54,070 bases of DNA from an uncultured Spartobacteria bacterium (GTDB lineage Bacteria > Verrucomicrobiota > Verrucomicrobiia > Chthoniobacterales > Chthoniobacteraceae): positions 1 to 54,070 of the forward strand of contig CAIURC010000113.1 in assembly GCA_903901425.1 (NCBI GenBank), given 5' to 3'. Of the stretch, positions 40,874 to 50,392 are shown in pieces. The notes under the pieces were generated by a model. The model was not told the DNA's origin. It made no database searches and saw nothing but the letters and a program-made list of their open reading frames with translations. The first letter of the stretch is position 1. The number at the start of each line of letters is the position of its first letter. A program made the position numbers and the translations under genes.

Positions 40874-43441
40874 TCATTTGCGTTGCACCAGGGCGATTCG
40901 AAAACCAAGGGTTATATTACTGCTATTAAAAATGTACGCGCCGTGGTTCGTCACCCTGCAATAGGTGGAGAAAGAATCCCATCGGCCACCCCGGATGTAC
41001 CCTTTATTTTCGTCCACTCCATCCCACATAAACTCCGCGACGTTCCCGCCCAAATCATAAAAACCGAGTGCATTCGGCTTGAACGACGCCACCGGTGCCG
41101 TACCCAGGATCCCGTCCACCCCAACCAGCAGAGGATCCCTTTTTCCGTCCGCGGCAACCGCATAATTTCCGTCATCCCAGTGCGGCGGATAATAATCGCC
41201 CCATGGGTATTCGATGCCTCCAACAGCGGCCTCCCACTCCGCATTCGTGGGAAGACGCCACTCCCTCCCCGTTTTTGCGCTCAGCCAAATGCAAAAATCC
41301 CTCGCCTGATTCCACGTCACACCCACCACAGGATGCATGTCCGTCTGCGTCCAGGAGTTTGACGGTGGATACCAGTCGGGCAACCCCTCGGCTTTCAAGT
41401 ACAGTTTCCATTCCCCGACCGTAAGCTCTGTCCGACTCAACGAGATTCCGGTGCCCGGCACCGGCAACAACTTCTCCTCCAACCGCTTCACCAACTCGGG
41501 CAACACGCTCAAATCTTTCTTTTTTTCCCGCCAGAAATCGCCCAGTCCACGGCCGTACTCCATGGCTTCCGCTTGCCTTCCCTGAGCGGGCAGCGCCTCG
41601 TAAAGCGCCACTTTCGCCTTTGCCAAACCCTCTTTTCTCGCCCGCTGGAGCAGGTCCTCCGTCAAAATTAAGTTTTCTTCCGCCCCCTCGTTTGCGCCTA
41701 ACCGGACCGCCTTCCGGTACTCTTCCACGGCCTCCGGCCAGCGCACGAGCACCTGCAGCACATTTCCCCGCAACGCATGGTACCCCCCATTTTGCGGCTC
41801 CAGGCTCACAGCAAAGGTCGCAGCTCTCAGAGCCTCTTCAAACTGACCCTCTCCGAGCGCATCTCGAGCCCGAGCCGCAAAGGTCGGTGCCGTTTCCCGC
41901 AAACTCTGCAAAGCCTTGCGGGCCTCACGTCCCTTTTGAATCACCCGGACCGTGAATCCCAACACCACGACCCCCAAAACCGCCGCAGCTCCCGCCAATA
42001 CCCGGTTTCGCCCCACCCACAACGAAGCTCGCCTCCAAGTTCCCGCCTCCTCCGCGCTGGTTGCAAACCCGTTCTGATACGCCTGAATGTCGGTCACCAA
42101 CGCCTCCACGTCCGTGTACCGGTCCTCCCTCCGCATCGCCATCGCCTTGAGCGTCACCGAAATCAATGCCCCGGGTATCTTGACGTCCAGCGCTCCACCC
42201 GTGCCACGCGGTTCTTCCTCGCTGCGAGTCCACAGGGGAGAAATCTGGCCGCTTTTTACCCGGCTCACCACCTCCTCCACCGTCCGCCCCTCCACTGGCG
42301 CGCGCAGCGTCAGGATCGCATACAGAACCGCCCCCAGCGAATACACGTCCGAGCGTACATCCAATTCCGACACCATTCCTTGCGCTTGTTCAGGCGACAT
42401 GTACTGCGGCGTCCCCATCAACTGCCCCTCCACGGTTGCGCCATGGCCCCCCGGTTTACTCCCCCGTCTCAGCGTACCCAGCTCTGACCGATCCATGGGA
42501 GTATCCTCCGCGCTCCCCAAAACCTTGGCCAAACCCCAGTCCATCACCAGCACCTCCCCATACTCCCCCACCATCACATTCTCCGGCTTCAAGTCGCGGT
42601 GCAAAACCCCCTTCGAATGCGCAAAAGCCACCGCATCGCACACTTTGCGAAACACATTCAACAACGCACTCTGCGGGTACGCTTTCTGCACCCCGGAATC
42701 CCCCTCCCTCAGCGCATTGAGCACGGACTGCAGCGTCCGTCCCTTGATGAGCTTCATTGAATAAAAAGGCCGGCCCATTCCATCCGTGCCCAGGGTGTAA
42801 ACCGGCACAATGTTCGGATGCGCCAGGTGCGCAAGGACCTCCGCCTCGCGCGCAAACCGCGGATCCAATGCGCCCTGCGCCACGCTGCTCACCTTGACCG
42901 CCACCTCCCGCTTCAACTGAAGGTCCTCGCCCAAGTAAATCTGTCCCATCCCGCCCCGCCCAATCTCATGGACCAGTGTGTAACGGCTCGTTGTTTCCGC
43001 AGTGCAAGATCCACCGGCCAGCTCTTGGAAGCTGGGCAACAAATCCGCTTGGATCACCGTCTGTTCCGGATCCTGCGGGAGCACCTGCAGAACGGTTGTC
43101 TCCAAACCCTGAGACCCCGTAAACTCCGATTTCTCAATCACGAGCGTCACCGAACCCAACTCAACGCAGGCGGGGTAGCCCAACCCAACCCGCCCCTGAA
43201 CCGCTTCCCCGTCCACCCCCACTCCCCCCCCAAGGTCTTCCACCTCCATCCGTCCCGCCATGATTGAGACCCGCGCATGGAGTGGCGCCAGCCCCTCCAC
43301 GCACAGCACTCCGTCCCCGGCCTCTGATCCCAGCACAAACTCTGTCTCCCCGGATTCCAACCGGCACAAGACGCCTTCGGTACCACGCAGAGTGAGACGC
43401 CACTTTGACACGCTCCCTGAGCATCGCAGACCAGGAGACAC
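40874..43441 (-). CDS. FHA-Ser/Thr kinase-TPR-FGE domain receptor-like protein
   Basis: Four parts are visible. Residues 12-105 are an FHA domain (TEFVLGSEAGDGVLCVEGLA). Residues 154-430 are an active-looking kinase: GRGGMGQIYLGE (161-172), AVKV lysine (183), HRDLKPENVM (281-290), DWGLAK in place of DFG (301-306), GTPQYMSPEQAQG. One membrane helix follows (VLAGAAAVLGVVVLGFTVRV), then TPR-like helices (EEALRAATFAVSLEPQNGGY). The C-terminal 215 residues are an FGE-sulfatase-like domain (GISLSRTELTVGEWK, HPVVGVTWNQARDFCIWLSA, LPTNAEWEAAVGG, GGNVAEFMWDG, IRGGRWDS). In this architecture the FGE-like fold may be a ligand-binding domain rather than an enzyme: it has the usual fold signatures, but only one clear cysteine. 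GTG 43441 is the chosen start; GTG 43411 is an alternative. Confidence 0.88.
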   Translation of the reverse strand: MSPGLRCSGSVSKWRLTLRGTEGVLCRLESGETEFVLGSEAGDGVLCVEGLAPLHARVSIMAGRMEVEDLGGGVGVDGEAVQGRVGLGYPACVELGSVTLVIEKSEFTGSQGLETTVLQVLPQDPEQTVIQADLLPSFQELAGGSCTAETTSRYTLVHEIGRGGMGQIYLGEDLQLKREVAVKVSSVAQGALDPRFAREAEVLAHLAHPNIVPVYTLGTDGMGRPFYSMKLIKGRTLQSVLNALREGDSGVQKAYPQSALLNVFRKVCDAVAFAHSKGVLHRDLKPENVMVGEYGEVLVMDWGLAKVLGSAEDTPMDRSELGTLRRGSKPGGHGATVEGQLMGTPQYMSPEQAQGMVSELDVRSDVYSLGAVLYAILTLRAPVEGRTVEEVVSRVKSGQISPLWTRSEEEPRGTGGALDVKIPGALISVTLKAMAMRREDRYTDVEALVTDIQAYQNGFATSAEEAGTWRRASLWVGRNRVLAGAAAVLGVVVLGFTVRVIQKGREARKALQSLRETAPTFAARARDALGEGQFEEALRAATFAVSLEPQNGGYHALRGNVLQVLVRWPEAVEEYRKAVRLGANEGAEENLILTEDLLQRARKEGLAKAKVALYEALPAQGRQAEAMEYGRGLGDFWREKKKDLSVLPELVKRLEEKLLPVPGTGISLSRTELTVGEWKLYLKAEGLPDWYPPSNSWTQTDMHPVVGVTWNQARDFCIWLSAKTGREWRLPTNAEWEAAVGGIEYPWGDYYPPHWDDGNYAVAADGKRDPLLVGVDGILGTAPVASFKPNALGFYDLGGNVAEFMWDGVDENKGYIRGGRWDSFSTYCRVTNHGAYIFNSSNITLGFRIALVQRK

Positions 43442-43489
43442 CTCGCAAGAGCGTTGCTTCCTGAGGGGAAACCCACACGGTCTGGCGAC

Positions 43490-44434
43490 TCAAACGCCGG
43501 AGCCCAGCACGCGCGCAGCTTCGGCACAGTCCCGGGCAATCTGCGCCTTGAGCGATTCCACTCCGTCAAACCGCTGCTCCGCCCGCAGCCAGCGGTGAAA
43601 CGCCACCTCGACCTCCCGCCCGTACAGGTCTCCCGCAAACCCTAAAAGATGCGCCTCCATGACCCTCTCCGGAACGCCCGCAGCTACCGTCGGCCGCAAC
43701 CCATAGTTCAAAACCGCGTCCCATGCCCGGCCATCCACAAGGACCCGCACCGCATACACGCCGTCCCGCAGCAGCGCGTCATTGCGCACCGCGAGATTCG
43801 CCGTGGGAAAACCCAGCCGCCGCCCGAGCTCCTGCCCCCGCACCACCTCGGCCCGCACCGCATACGGCCTTCCCAACAGCCCCTCAGCTTCCTCCATCCG
43901 GCCCGCCTCCACTGACGCCCGAATCGCCGTGCTGCTAATCACACCTGCCGCGTCCACGGACTCCACGGCTTCCACCCCCACCGCCTCAAACCCCAACTCC
44001 TTCCCCAGCCCCTTTAACAACTCAAAATTGCCACCTCGCCCGCGCCCAAATGACCAGTTGCTTCCCACACAAATTCCGCCCAGCGGACTGCACGCCCCAG
44101 CCAGTTCCCGCACAAAATCTCCCGCCTCCCGCGCCGCCAGTTCCAGATCAAACCCGAGCAGCAGCACCGCATCCACGCCCATCCCGAAAATCAACTCCAG
44201 CTTCTGGTCCGTGGTCGTCAAAAGACGGGGACCGCCGTCTGGCCGAAGCACACGCCCCGGATGCGGGTCGAACGTCAGCACCACCGCGGTCCCACCACAC
44301 GCCCGGGCCAGATCCTGCGCCCGCCGGATCACCGCCTGGTGGCCGAGATGCACCCCGTCAAAAACCCCCACCGCCAGCACCACCGGCCCGCGCACGCCCC
44401 GCAGTTCCCCAATCGCATGCAGCACCGGTTTCAT
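43490..44434 (-). CDS. ribF: Riboflavin kinase/FAD synthetase
   Basis: A bifunctional enzyme that phosphorylates riboflavin to FMN and adenylates FMN to FAD. The N-terminal nucleotidyltransferase has GVFDGVHLGHQAVI, LTFDPHPGRV and ISSTAIRASVEAG. The C-terminal kinase has RRLGFPTANL, GVYAVRV and MEAHLLGFAGDLYG. The length of 314 residues is normal. It is the last gene of the nusA-infB cluster and starts nine bases after truB stops, the common truB-ribF pairing. Confidence 0.93.
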   Translation of the reverse strand: MKPVLHAIGELRGVRGPVVLAVGVFDGVHLGHQAVIRRAQDLARACGGTAVVLTFDPHPGRVLRPDGGPRLLTTTDQKLELIFGMGVDAVLLLGFDLELAAREAGDFVRELAGACSPLGGICVGSNWSFGRGRGGNFELLKGLGKELGFEAVGVEAVESVDAAGVISSTAIRASVEAGRMEEAEGLLGRPYAVRAEVVRGQELGRRLGFPTANLAVRNDALLRDGVYAVRVLVDGRAWDAVLNYGLRPTVAAGVPERVMEAHLLGFAGDLYGREVEVAFHRWLRAEQRFDGVESLKAQIARDCAEAARVLGSGV

Positions 44435-44443
44435 CGCCCGACC

Positions 44444-45163
44444 TCACGCACCGCGCATCCGGGACACCGTCGGCAAACTCAATAACCGCTCCCGCATCGC
44501 TCCCACGGACAGCGTTTTCAACTCGTCCACGGTCACTGCGTGCTCCAGACCAAATTTCCCGCTCCGCGTCCTGCGCAACCGGTTCAGAGACGCCCCGCAA
44601 CCGAGTTCCTCCCCGATGTCACAGGCATAGGTCCGGACATAAAACCCCTTTGAACACACCACCCGGAAATCCACTTCCGGAAGCCGGATCCCAAGGATCT
44701 CATGGGCGTACACATGCACAAACCGCGGCTCGCGCTCCACCGTCTTGCCCTGCCGCGCCAGTTTGTAGAGCGGCACACCGTCCTTCTTGATCGCCGAGAC
44801 CATCGGCGGGAGTTGGTAGAAATCCCCGTGGAACTTTCCAAACGCCGCCTCGATCTGGTCCGGCGTAAACTCCGGCACCGGCCGGGTCTCGACCACCTGC
44901 CCGTCGGCATCCTGACTGTCGGTCAGCACCCCCAACTGAAGCGTGCCGACGTACTCCTTGTCCTCGCTCATGAGCAGGTCCTGGATCTTGGTGCCCCGCC
45001 CCACCACGATGATCAGCAGCCCCGTGGCCTGCGGATCCAAGGTTCCGCAGTGCCCCACTTTCTTTGTGCCCAAGGCCCGCCGGGCCATTGCCACCACATC
45101 GTGCGAGGTCATTCCCCCCGCCTTGTCCACCAACAGTACGCCGTCAGGTCCTTGCAAGTTCAT
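44444..45163 (-). CDS. truB: tRNA pseudouridine-55 synthase
   Basis: TruB makes pseudouridine 55 in the T-loop of tRNAs. Motifs: GVLLVDKAGGMTSHDVV at the start, the catalytic aspartate in KVGHCGTLDPQATGLL, KEYVGTLQLGVLTDSQDADG, YKLARQGKTVEREPR and GFYVRTYACDIGEELG. At 239 residues it is a short form lacking the extended PUA C-terminus. ATG 45163 lies 20 bases inside the upstream nrnA gene. A longer frame to 45277 has no homology and is not used. Confidence 0.92.
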   Translation of the reverse strand: MNLQGPDGVLLVDKAGGMTSHDVVAMARRALGTKKVGHCGTLDPQATGLLIIVVGRGTKIQDLLMSEDKEYVGTLQLGVLTDSQDADGQVVETRPVPEFTPDQIEAAFGKFHGDFYQLPPMVSAIKKDGVPLYKLARQGKTVEREPRFVHVYAHEILGIRLPEVDFRVVCSKGFYVRTYACDIGEELGCGASLNRLRRTRSGKFGLEHAVTVDELKTLSVGAMRERLLSLPTVSRMRGA

Positions 45164-46124
45164 GTTCAATCGCCAAAAGCACTCTCGTTTCCACCTCGCC
45201 CAGACTGCCCGCCACCCGCGCCCCAGCCGCCAGAGTATGTCCGCCCCCCCCAAACTGCGCACACACCCGCGAGACATCCACCTCCGGGCGCTTCGAACGC
45301 AGGCTCACCCGGACACGCCCACCTTCCATCTCCTCAAAAAACGCCGCCACCTCCACCCCTTCAATCGCCCGGATCGTGTCGATCAACCCCTCATTGTCCT
45401 CTGGCAACGCACCGACGCGCGCCGTGGTGGCCCGGTCGAGTCCGAAACTCGCCACCCTGTCCCCACTGCTCATCCGGAGCACGTTGAGCAGTTCCCGCAG
45501 CAGCTCAATCCGGCGCCGGGGATAACTCTCGTACACCTCCTGCGACAACCGGCCGACGTCCACCCCCAGCCGCACCAGTTCCGCCCCAATCTCGTACGTC
45601 CGCGCCGTCGTGCTCGGGTACCGGAAGGAGCCGGTGTCCGTCGAGATCGCCACATACAAATTGGCCGCCATGTCGCGCGTCAACGGCAGCCCCTGACCGG
45701 CAAACAACTCGTACAGGATCTGGCCCGCAGCCGGCGCTGACGCATCCACATACGCCAAATCGCCGTAGTGGTTGTTGGTGATGTGGTGGTCGATGTTGAT
45801 CCAGCATCCCGCACTCCGCACCGATCCCCAGCAACTCCCAATCCGGTCCTGGACTGCAGTGTCCAGACAGATAGCCACCTCAAAATCCCGGGGCTCTGCA
45901 GACGGCCGCTCCACAAGACCCGATCCCGGCATGAACCGGTACCGGTCCAGCATCCCGTCCTCGTTCCAGACCGTGACATCCTTGCCCAGCTCGCGCAAAC
46001 AGAGCGCCATCGCCAGTTCGCATCCGTAAGCGTCCCCATCCGGACGCACATGGCTCATCACCAAAAACCGATTGGCGTTCCGGAGCACACCGGCAATCTC
46101 GCCCAACTCACAATTCTTTTTCAT
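45144..46124 (-). CDS. nrnA: DHH-family oligoribonuclease/pAp phosphatase (NrnA-like)
   Basis: The DHH domain has SHVRPDGDAYGCELAMAL, a CLDTA segment, the DHH motif in NIDHHITNNHYGD, and STDTGSFRYPST. The C-terminal DHHA1 domain carries FGGGGHTLAAGARV. NrnA-type enzymes degrade very short RNAs (nanoRNA) and pAp in the cytoplasm with Mn2+. Located between rbfA and truB, it joins RNA turnover to this cluster. ATG 46124 is used; a GTG at 46160 overlaps the rbfA stop by GTGA and is a credible coupled start. The 3' end overlaps the truB start by 20 bases. Confidence 0.9.
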   Translation of the reverse strand: MKKNCELGEIAGVLRNANRFLVMSHVRPDGDAYGCELAMALCLRELGKDVTVWNEDGMLDRYRFMPGSGLVERPSAEPRDFEVAICLDTAVQDRIGSCWGSVRSAGCWINIDHHITNNHYGDLAYVDASAPAAGQILYELFAGQGLPLTRDMAANLYVAISTDTGSFRYPSTTARTYEIGAELVRLGVDVGRLSQEVYESYPRRRIELLRELLNVLRMSSGDRVASFGLDRATTARVGALPEDNEGLIDTIRAIEGVEVAAFFEEMEGGRVRVSLRSKRPEVDVSRVCAQFGGGGHTLAAGARVAGSLGEVETRVLLAIEHELART

Positions 46125-46156
46125 CGTCTCAAAAGAACGCCCGCCGGCGCTCCCAA

Positions 46157-46546
46157 TCACTTCCGGGCGCCGTCCTCCGAATCCTCCTCGTCCAGGTCCT
46201 CGTCCGGGGCAGGAGGCGGCAACTGGCTCATGATATCCAGAACACGACTTCCCCGTTCCGCTGCCACATCCAGCTTGAAGTGGAGGTGCGGGGTGTACTT
46301 CAAAATCACGCGTCGGCTCAGGGCCGCCTGCAGATCCGAACGTTTGCCGTGCAACAGCGCCATGTCCCGGTGCTGCTCCTCGGCGCTCCCGATGAAGCTC
46401 ACATAGACGTGGGCATGCTTCAGGTCGGGGGTGATATCCACCTGCTGGACCGTGGCCAGCTTGGACTCGAACCGGATTTCCCGGGCAAGCATCTCCCCAA
46501 GCTCGCGCCGGATCACTTCGTTGACTCTTTCAAGACGGTGTTTCAT
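46157..46546 (-). CDS. rbfA: Ribosome-binding factor A
   Basis: RbfA binds free 30S subunits and helps 16S rRNA 5' processing. The sequence starts MKHRLERVNEVIRRELGEML, then IRFESKLATVQQVDITPDLKHAHVYVSFIG-type strands read as separate blocks, ending LHFKLDVAAERGSRVLDIM. These are the KH-like fold blocks of the family. A Pro/Asp/Glu tail ends the protein. ATG 46546 gives the family start; a TTG 18 bases upstream is an alternative. It follows infB by about 116 bases. Confidence 0.9.
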   Translation of the reverse strand: MKHRLERVNEVIRRELGEMLAREIRFESKLATVQQVDITPDLKHAHVYVSFIGSAEEQHRDMALLHGKRSDLQAALSRRVILKYTPHLHFKLDVAAERGSRVLDIMSQLPPPAPDEDLDEEDSEDGARK

Positions 46547-46662
46547 CGCTCTGGTTCCCTTCAATTACTGCCATTCCCAAGACATCCATGAAACAGGCCG
46601 CGTCCGACCCACTCTGGCAGGAGGGGTGTCCGCCGGCTTTTTTCCCTGGGACGGATGGCGGC

Positions 46663-48786
46663 TCAGAGTTTCTGGGGCACCTTTTCGAGCGTGTAACACT
46701 CGATCACGTCGCCGGCCTCGTATTCGTTGAAATCCCCGAGCTTGATCCCGCATTCCAAGCCGCTGCGGACCTCCTTGACGTCTTCCGTGAACCGCCGGAG
46801 CGTCGCCAGGGCGCCGTCGAAGATCGGCTGGCGGCCCCGGATCACCCGGGCACGCGCGGTGCGCGAAATCCTGCCATCGGTGACCAAGCACCCCGCCACC
46901 ATGCCGCGCGAGAGTTCGAACACTTTCTTCACCTCGGCATGGCCGATGACCGTTTCGCGGCTTTCCGGCTCCAGCATCCCGGCCATGGCTTCCTTCACCT
47001 GGTCGATCAGTTCGTAGATGATGGAATACAGCTTGATCTGGACGCCTTCCCGGCGGGCCGTGTTGGCCGCGCTGGCCTCGGTTTTCACGTTGAACCCGAC
47101 CACAATCGCGTTCGAAGCCGTGGCCAGCAACACGTCGGATTCTGTGATCGGCCCGACGGCAGCGTGCACCAGTTCAAGGTCGATCTTCTTGCTCTCGATC
47201 TGTTCGAGGGAATTGACCAGCGCCTCGTTGGAGCCCTGCACGTCCGTCTTCAAAATGATCTTCAGCACGGGCCGCTTGCCGGCCGCCAGGTTGCTAAAGA
47301 GGTTTTCCAGAGTGGCCCGCTGTGGCGCCACCAGTTTCTGCAACCGCAACGCATCAATGCGCTCCTGGCTGAGCGTGGCTGCCGCCCGTTCGTTGTCCAT
47401 CACCACCAGTTCGTCCCCGGCATTGGGCAGGCCGCTGAATCCGAGCACTTTGCAGGGCGTTGACGGACCGGCGCTCTTGATCGGCTTGCCGTTGTCGTCC
47501 AGAAGCGACTTCACCTTCCCGCTGAAATTCCCGCAGATGAACGCCGAGCCCACCTTCAACGTCCCCATCCGAACGATCACCGTGGCAGTCGGGCCGCGGC
47601 CCTGCTCCACCTGGGCCTCGATCACTGTCCCGCGTGCCCCCACGTTTCCGCTGGCCTTCAATTCGGCCATTTCCGCCACGAGCAGGATGCTCTCCAGCAG
47701 GGTGTCGATCCCCTGCTTTTTGATGGCCGATACCGGGCACACAATGACGTCGCCGCCCCAGTCTTCCGGCACGAGGCCGCGCTCCTGAAGCTGGCCCTTG
47801 ACCTTGTCCACGTTCGCTCCGGGCACATCGGTCTTGGTGATGGCCACCATCATCTGGACCTTGGCCGCCTTGGCGTGGTTGATCGCCTCCACCGTCTGCG
47901 GCATGACGCCATCGTCGGCGGCCACGATGATGACCGCAATGTCCGTCACGTTCGCCCCGCGGGCCCGCATCGCGGTGAATGCCGCGTGGCCCGGGGTGTC
48001 CAAGAAGGTGATGGGATGGTTGTTGTGCGTGACCGAATACGCCCCGATGTGCTGGGTGATCCCGCCCGCCTCGCCGGCCGCCACCCGGGTCTTGCGGATG
48101 GTGTCCATGAGGGTCGTCTTGCCGTGGTCCACGTGCCCCATGAAGGTCACGATCGGCGCCCGCAGCTTGAGCTCGTCCTCCTTGGGCTTCACCAGTTCCC
48201 GGGGCGGTTCCACCACCTTCTCCACCACCTTGTGAACCCCGCCGCCTTCTTTCCGCTTTTCCCGCTCGAAAACAAATCCGTGCTTCGCGCACACCTTGCC
48301 CGCCACATCCGGTTCCACCGGCTGGTTGATGGCGGCAAAGATGTTCATCTCCATCAGGTCGCTGATGATCACGAACGGCTTGAGCCCCATCTGCGCCGCC
48401 AATTCTTTGACGATGATCGGCGGCTTGATGTGGATCACCTTGTCCGATCCCTTGGATTCCTCCGCCTGCACAGGTTCCGCACCCGACACGGCCGGTTCCG
48501 CCGGCTCAGCAGGCTGCACCGGCGGCTCCGGCTCCGGAACGGGGGGCGGCTCAGGAGCCAGAATCTTGGAAATGCTCGGCAACGCAAACGGCTTGTGCCC
48601 ATGGGCTGCGGGCCTGCGTTCCCGGGGACGCTTGGGTTTTTCGTCAATCAGCGAAACCGCTTCCTTGGGCGGCTCGGGCTTTGGAGGCTCGGCCGGCGCC
48701 TTCACGGGCTTGGGTTCCGGCTCCGCATTCCTGCCGGCCGTGATCTTCTTGAACGCGCTTTTAACTTGGGTGGGCTTGATGGCCAT
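46663..48786 (-). CDS. infB: Translation initiation factor IF-2
   Basis: IF-2 is the GTPase that brings initiator tRNA to the ribosome. The N-terminal third is low-complexity (Pro/Glu/Lys/Ala), followed by an IF2N-like block ([20 protein letters not shown]). The G domain has G1 [18 protein letters not shown]2 region [10 protein letters not shown] and G3 DTPGHAAF. G4 is TKTD where NKxD is expected. G5 falls near [10 protein letters not shown]. The C-terminal domains end with [16 protein letters not shown]. The 707-residue length is on the short side but complete. It lies 119 bases after nusA in the same cluster. The asparagine-to-threonine change at G4 is discussed under findings. Confidence 0.95.
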   Translation of the reverse strand: MAIKPTQVKSAFKKITAGRNAEPEPKPVKAPAEPPKPEPPKEAVSLIDEKPKRPRERRPAAHGHKPFALPSISKILAPEPPPVPEPEPPVQPAEPAEPAVSGAEPVQAEESKGSDKVIHIKPPIIVKELAAQMGLKPFVIISDLMEMNIFAAINQPVEPDVAGKVCAKHGFVFEREKRKEGGGVHKVVEKVVEPPRELVKPKEDELKLRAPIVTFMGHVDHGKTTLMDTIRKTRVAAGEAGGITQHIGAYSVTHNNHPITFLDTPGHAAFTAMRARGANVTDIAVIIVAADDGVMPQTVEAINHAKAAKVQMMVAITKTDVPGANVDKVKGQLQERGLVPEDWGGDVIVCPVSAIKKQGIDTLLESILLVAEMAELKASGNVGARGTVIEAQVEQGRGPTATVIVRMGTLKVGSAFICGNFSGKVKSLLDDNGKPIKSAGPSTPCKVLGFSGLPNAGDELVVMDNERAAATLSQERIDALRLQKLVAPQRATLENLFSNLAAGKRPVLKIILKTDVQGSNEALVNSLEQIESKKIDLELVHAAVGPITESDVLLATASNAIVVGFNVKTEASAANTARREGVQIKLYSIIYELIDQVKEAMAGMLEPESRETVIGHAEVKKVFELSRGMVAGCLVTDGRISRTARARVIRGRQPIFDGALATLRRFTEDVKEVRSGLECGIKLGDFNEYEAGDVIECYTLEKVPQKL

Positions 48787-48905
48787 TCAAAGGGTTTCCT
48801 GCTGTTGACTCGCTCTCTTGGTCCGCACTCTAAACAAATTTCTCCGGATCGCACAGCCCGGACTGGCCCGGACGCTCCCGGCACTCGGGCCGGACGACCT
48901 CCAGG

Positions 48906-50168
48906 TTACTGGGCCGCCGCAACTCCCTTTCCGTGGGCGCGCCGGGCAGCCTCATGGATCCGGGTCGCAAGGTCGAGCTGGCCCACGATCTCGGCAATGT
49001 CCTGGGGCTCCACCTCCACGAGCATCTCCAGACTCGCCATCCCGCCCTTGACCAGCAGCGTGGCCGTGGCCGCGTCCACCTCCAGCGCCTCGCTCAACGA
49101 GCGGGCTGCCGCCTGCACACGCCCCTCGAAGATCTGTGCCGCAGACTCGTCCTTCTCAATGTTGATCTCCCAACCCGTCAATCGGGCCGTCAACCGGGCG
49201 TTCTGGCCTTTCTTCCCGATGGCCAGCGACAACTGGTCCTCGTCCACCCGGATCTGCACCTGCCTGCGCTGCTCGTCCAGTTTCAGGCTCTTGACCTTCG
49301 CCGGTTTCAACGCCTCAAGCACAAACTCCTTGATGTCGGCACTCCACCGGATGATGTCCACCTTCTCGTTGTTCAACTCCCGGACAATGTTTTTGACACG
49401 GGCACCGCGCATCCCGACACACGCCCCCACCGGGTCCACCTTCTCGTTGGCGCTGAACACGGCCACCTTCGTCCGGAACCCCGCCTCCCGCGCTATCCCC
49501 TTGATCTCCACCGTCCGGTCCGCGATCTCGCTCACCTCGGTCTCAAACAGGCGCCGCACAAAGTTCGGGTGACTCCGCGAAATGATGATCTCCGGCCCGC
49601 GCATCCCGTTCTCCACCGCCACCACATACGCACGCACCCGGTCTCCGATGTTGTAGTCCTCGGTCTGCACCCGCTCCCGGGCCGGCATCGTTGCCTCAAA
49701 CTTGCCCAAATCCACAATCACGTCCGAACGCTCAAACCGGCGCACCGTTCCCGTCACAATCTCCCCGGCACGGTCCTTGAACTCGTCGTAGATCATCTCC
49801 TTCTCCGCCTGCCGGATCCGCTGCATCATGGCCTGCTTGGCCGTCTGCGCCGCAATCCGTCCGAAGTTCTTGGGCGTTACCTCCACGTCCAACTCCTCCC
49901 CCAACTGCACGTCCCCGCGGATCTTGCGGGCCGCCGCCAGCGCAATCTCGTCGTGCTTGTTCTGCACCTTCTCCACCACGATCAGCTTCGCCACCGCCCG
50001 GATCTCCCCGCTCTTGGGGTCAATCACGCACCGCAGATCCCGCCCAGCCTCGACCGCCTTCTTTGCTGCAGAAACCAACGCCCCTTCCACAGCCTCCACC
50101 AGCACCTCGCGCTTGATCCCCTTCTCGCGCTCCAAGTAGTCCAGCATCGCAATAAATTCGGCATTCAT
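48906..50168 (-). CDS. nusA: Transcription elongation factor NusA
   Basis: NusA binds RNA polymerase and nascent RNA and promotes pausing and intrinsic termination. The N-terminal domain starts MNAEFIAMLDYLEREKGIKR. An S1 domain follows (GEIVTGTVRRFERSDVIVDL), and then two KH domains (DPVGACVGMRGARVKNIVRE; LSLAIGKKGQNARLTARLTG). A single C-terminal helix-hairpin-helix-like stretch ends the protein (LVKGGMASLEMLVEVEPQDI). The length of 420 residues fits a NusA with a short C-terminal part. ATG 50168 is chosen. An upstream in-frame GTG at 50225 would translate through a terminator hairpin and is not credible. No rimP gene precedes it. Confidence 0.93.
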   Translation of the reverse strand: MNAEFIAMLDYLEREKGIKREVLVEAVEGALVSAAKKAVEAGRDLRCVIDPKSGEIRAVAKLIVVEKVQNKHDEIALAAARKIRGDVQLGEELDVEVTPKNFGRIAAQTAKQAMMQRIRQAEKEMIYDEFKDRAGEIVTGTVRRFERSDVIVDLGKFEATMPARERVQTEDYNIGDRVRAYVVAVENGMRGPEIIISRSHPNFVRRLFETEVSEIADRTVEIKGIAREAGFRTKVAVFSANEKVDPVGACVGMRGARVKNIVRELNNEKVDIIRWSADIKEFVLEALKPAKVKSLKLDEQRRQVQIRVDEDQLSLAIGKKGQNARLTARLTGWEINIEKDESAAQIFEGRVQAAARSLSEALEVDAATATLLVKGGMASLEMLVEVEPQDIAEIVGQLDLATRIHEAARRAHGKGVAAAQ

Positions 50169-50190
50169 AAAAAATCGGTGTTTCCCGGGG

Positions 50191-50218
50191 AAAAAAAAGA
50201 GTGGGCTTAACCCACTCT
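50191..50218 (-). terminator. Strong intrinsic terminator just upstream of nusA
   Basis: On the minus strand AGAGTGGG and CCCACTCT form a perfect 8-bp stem around a 5-base loop, followed directly by eight T residues. The nusA start codon is only 22 bases further on, too little room for a promoter. Transcripts of nusA must pass through this site, so it is best seen as an attenuator. It could also end the rrf2 transcript from upstream. Confidence 0.85.
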
Positions 50219-50392
50219 CTGCCACCGGAAATCAGCCCTTACCCTTAACCCGCCCCCCGCCCAGCGTCAAGGAGAGAAAAGCCCTCCGCCGGGCCCCTAG
50301 TTAAACCAAACACCCACCCTTCTCACGAGGGCCAGTTTCGGCCTCAGAGTCCTCAGCAAAGCCCTGAAACTCAGGAATGCAAACCCAGACAG

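Noticed and set aside
47875-49572. 565-codon plus-strand frame opposite infB and nusA
   Set aside because: Antisense shadow of two conserved genes; composition dominated by Arg, His and Leu without any motif.
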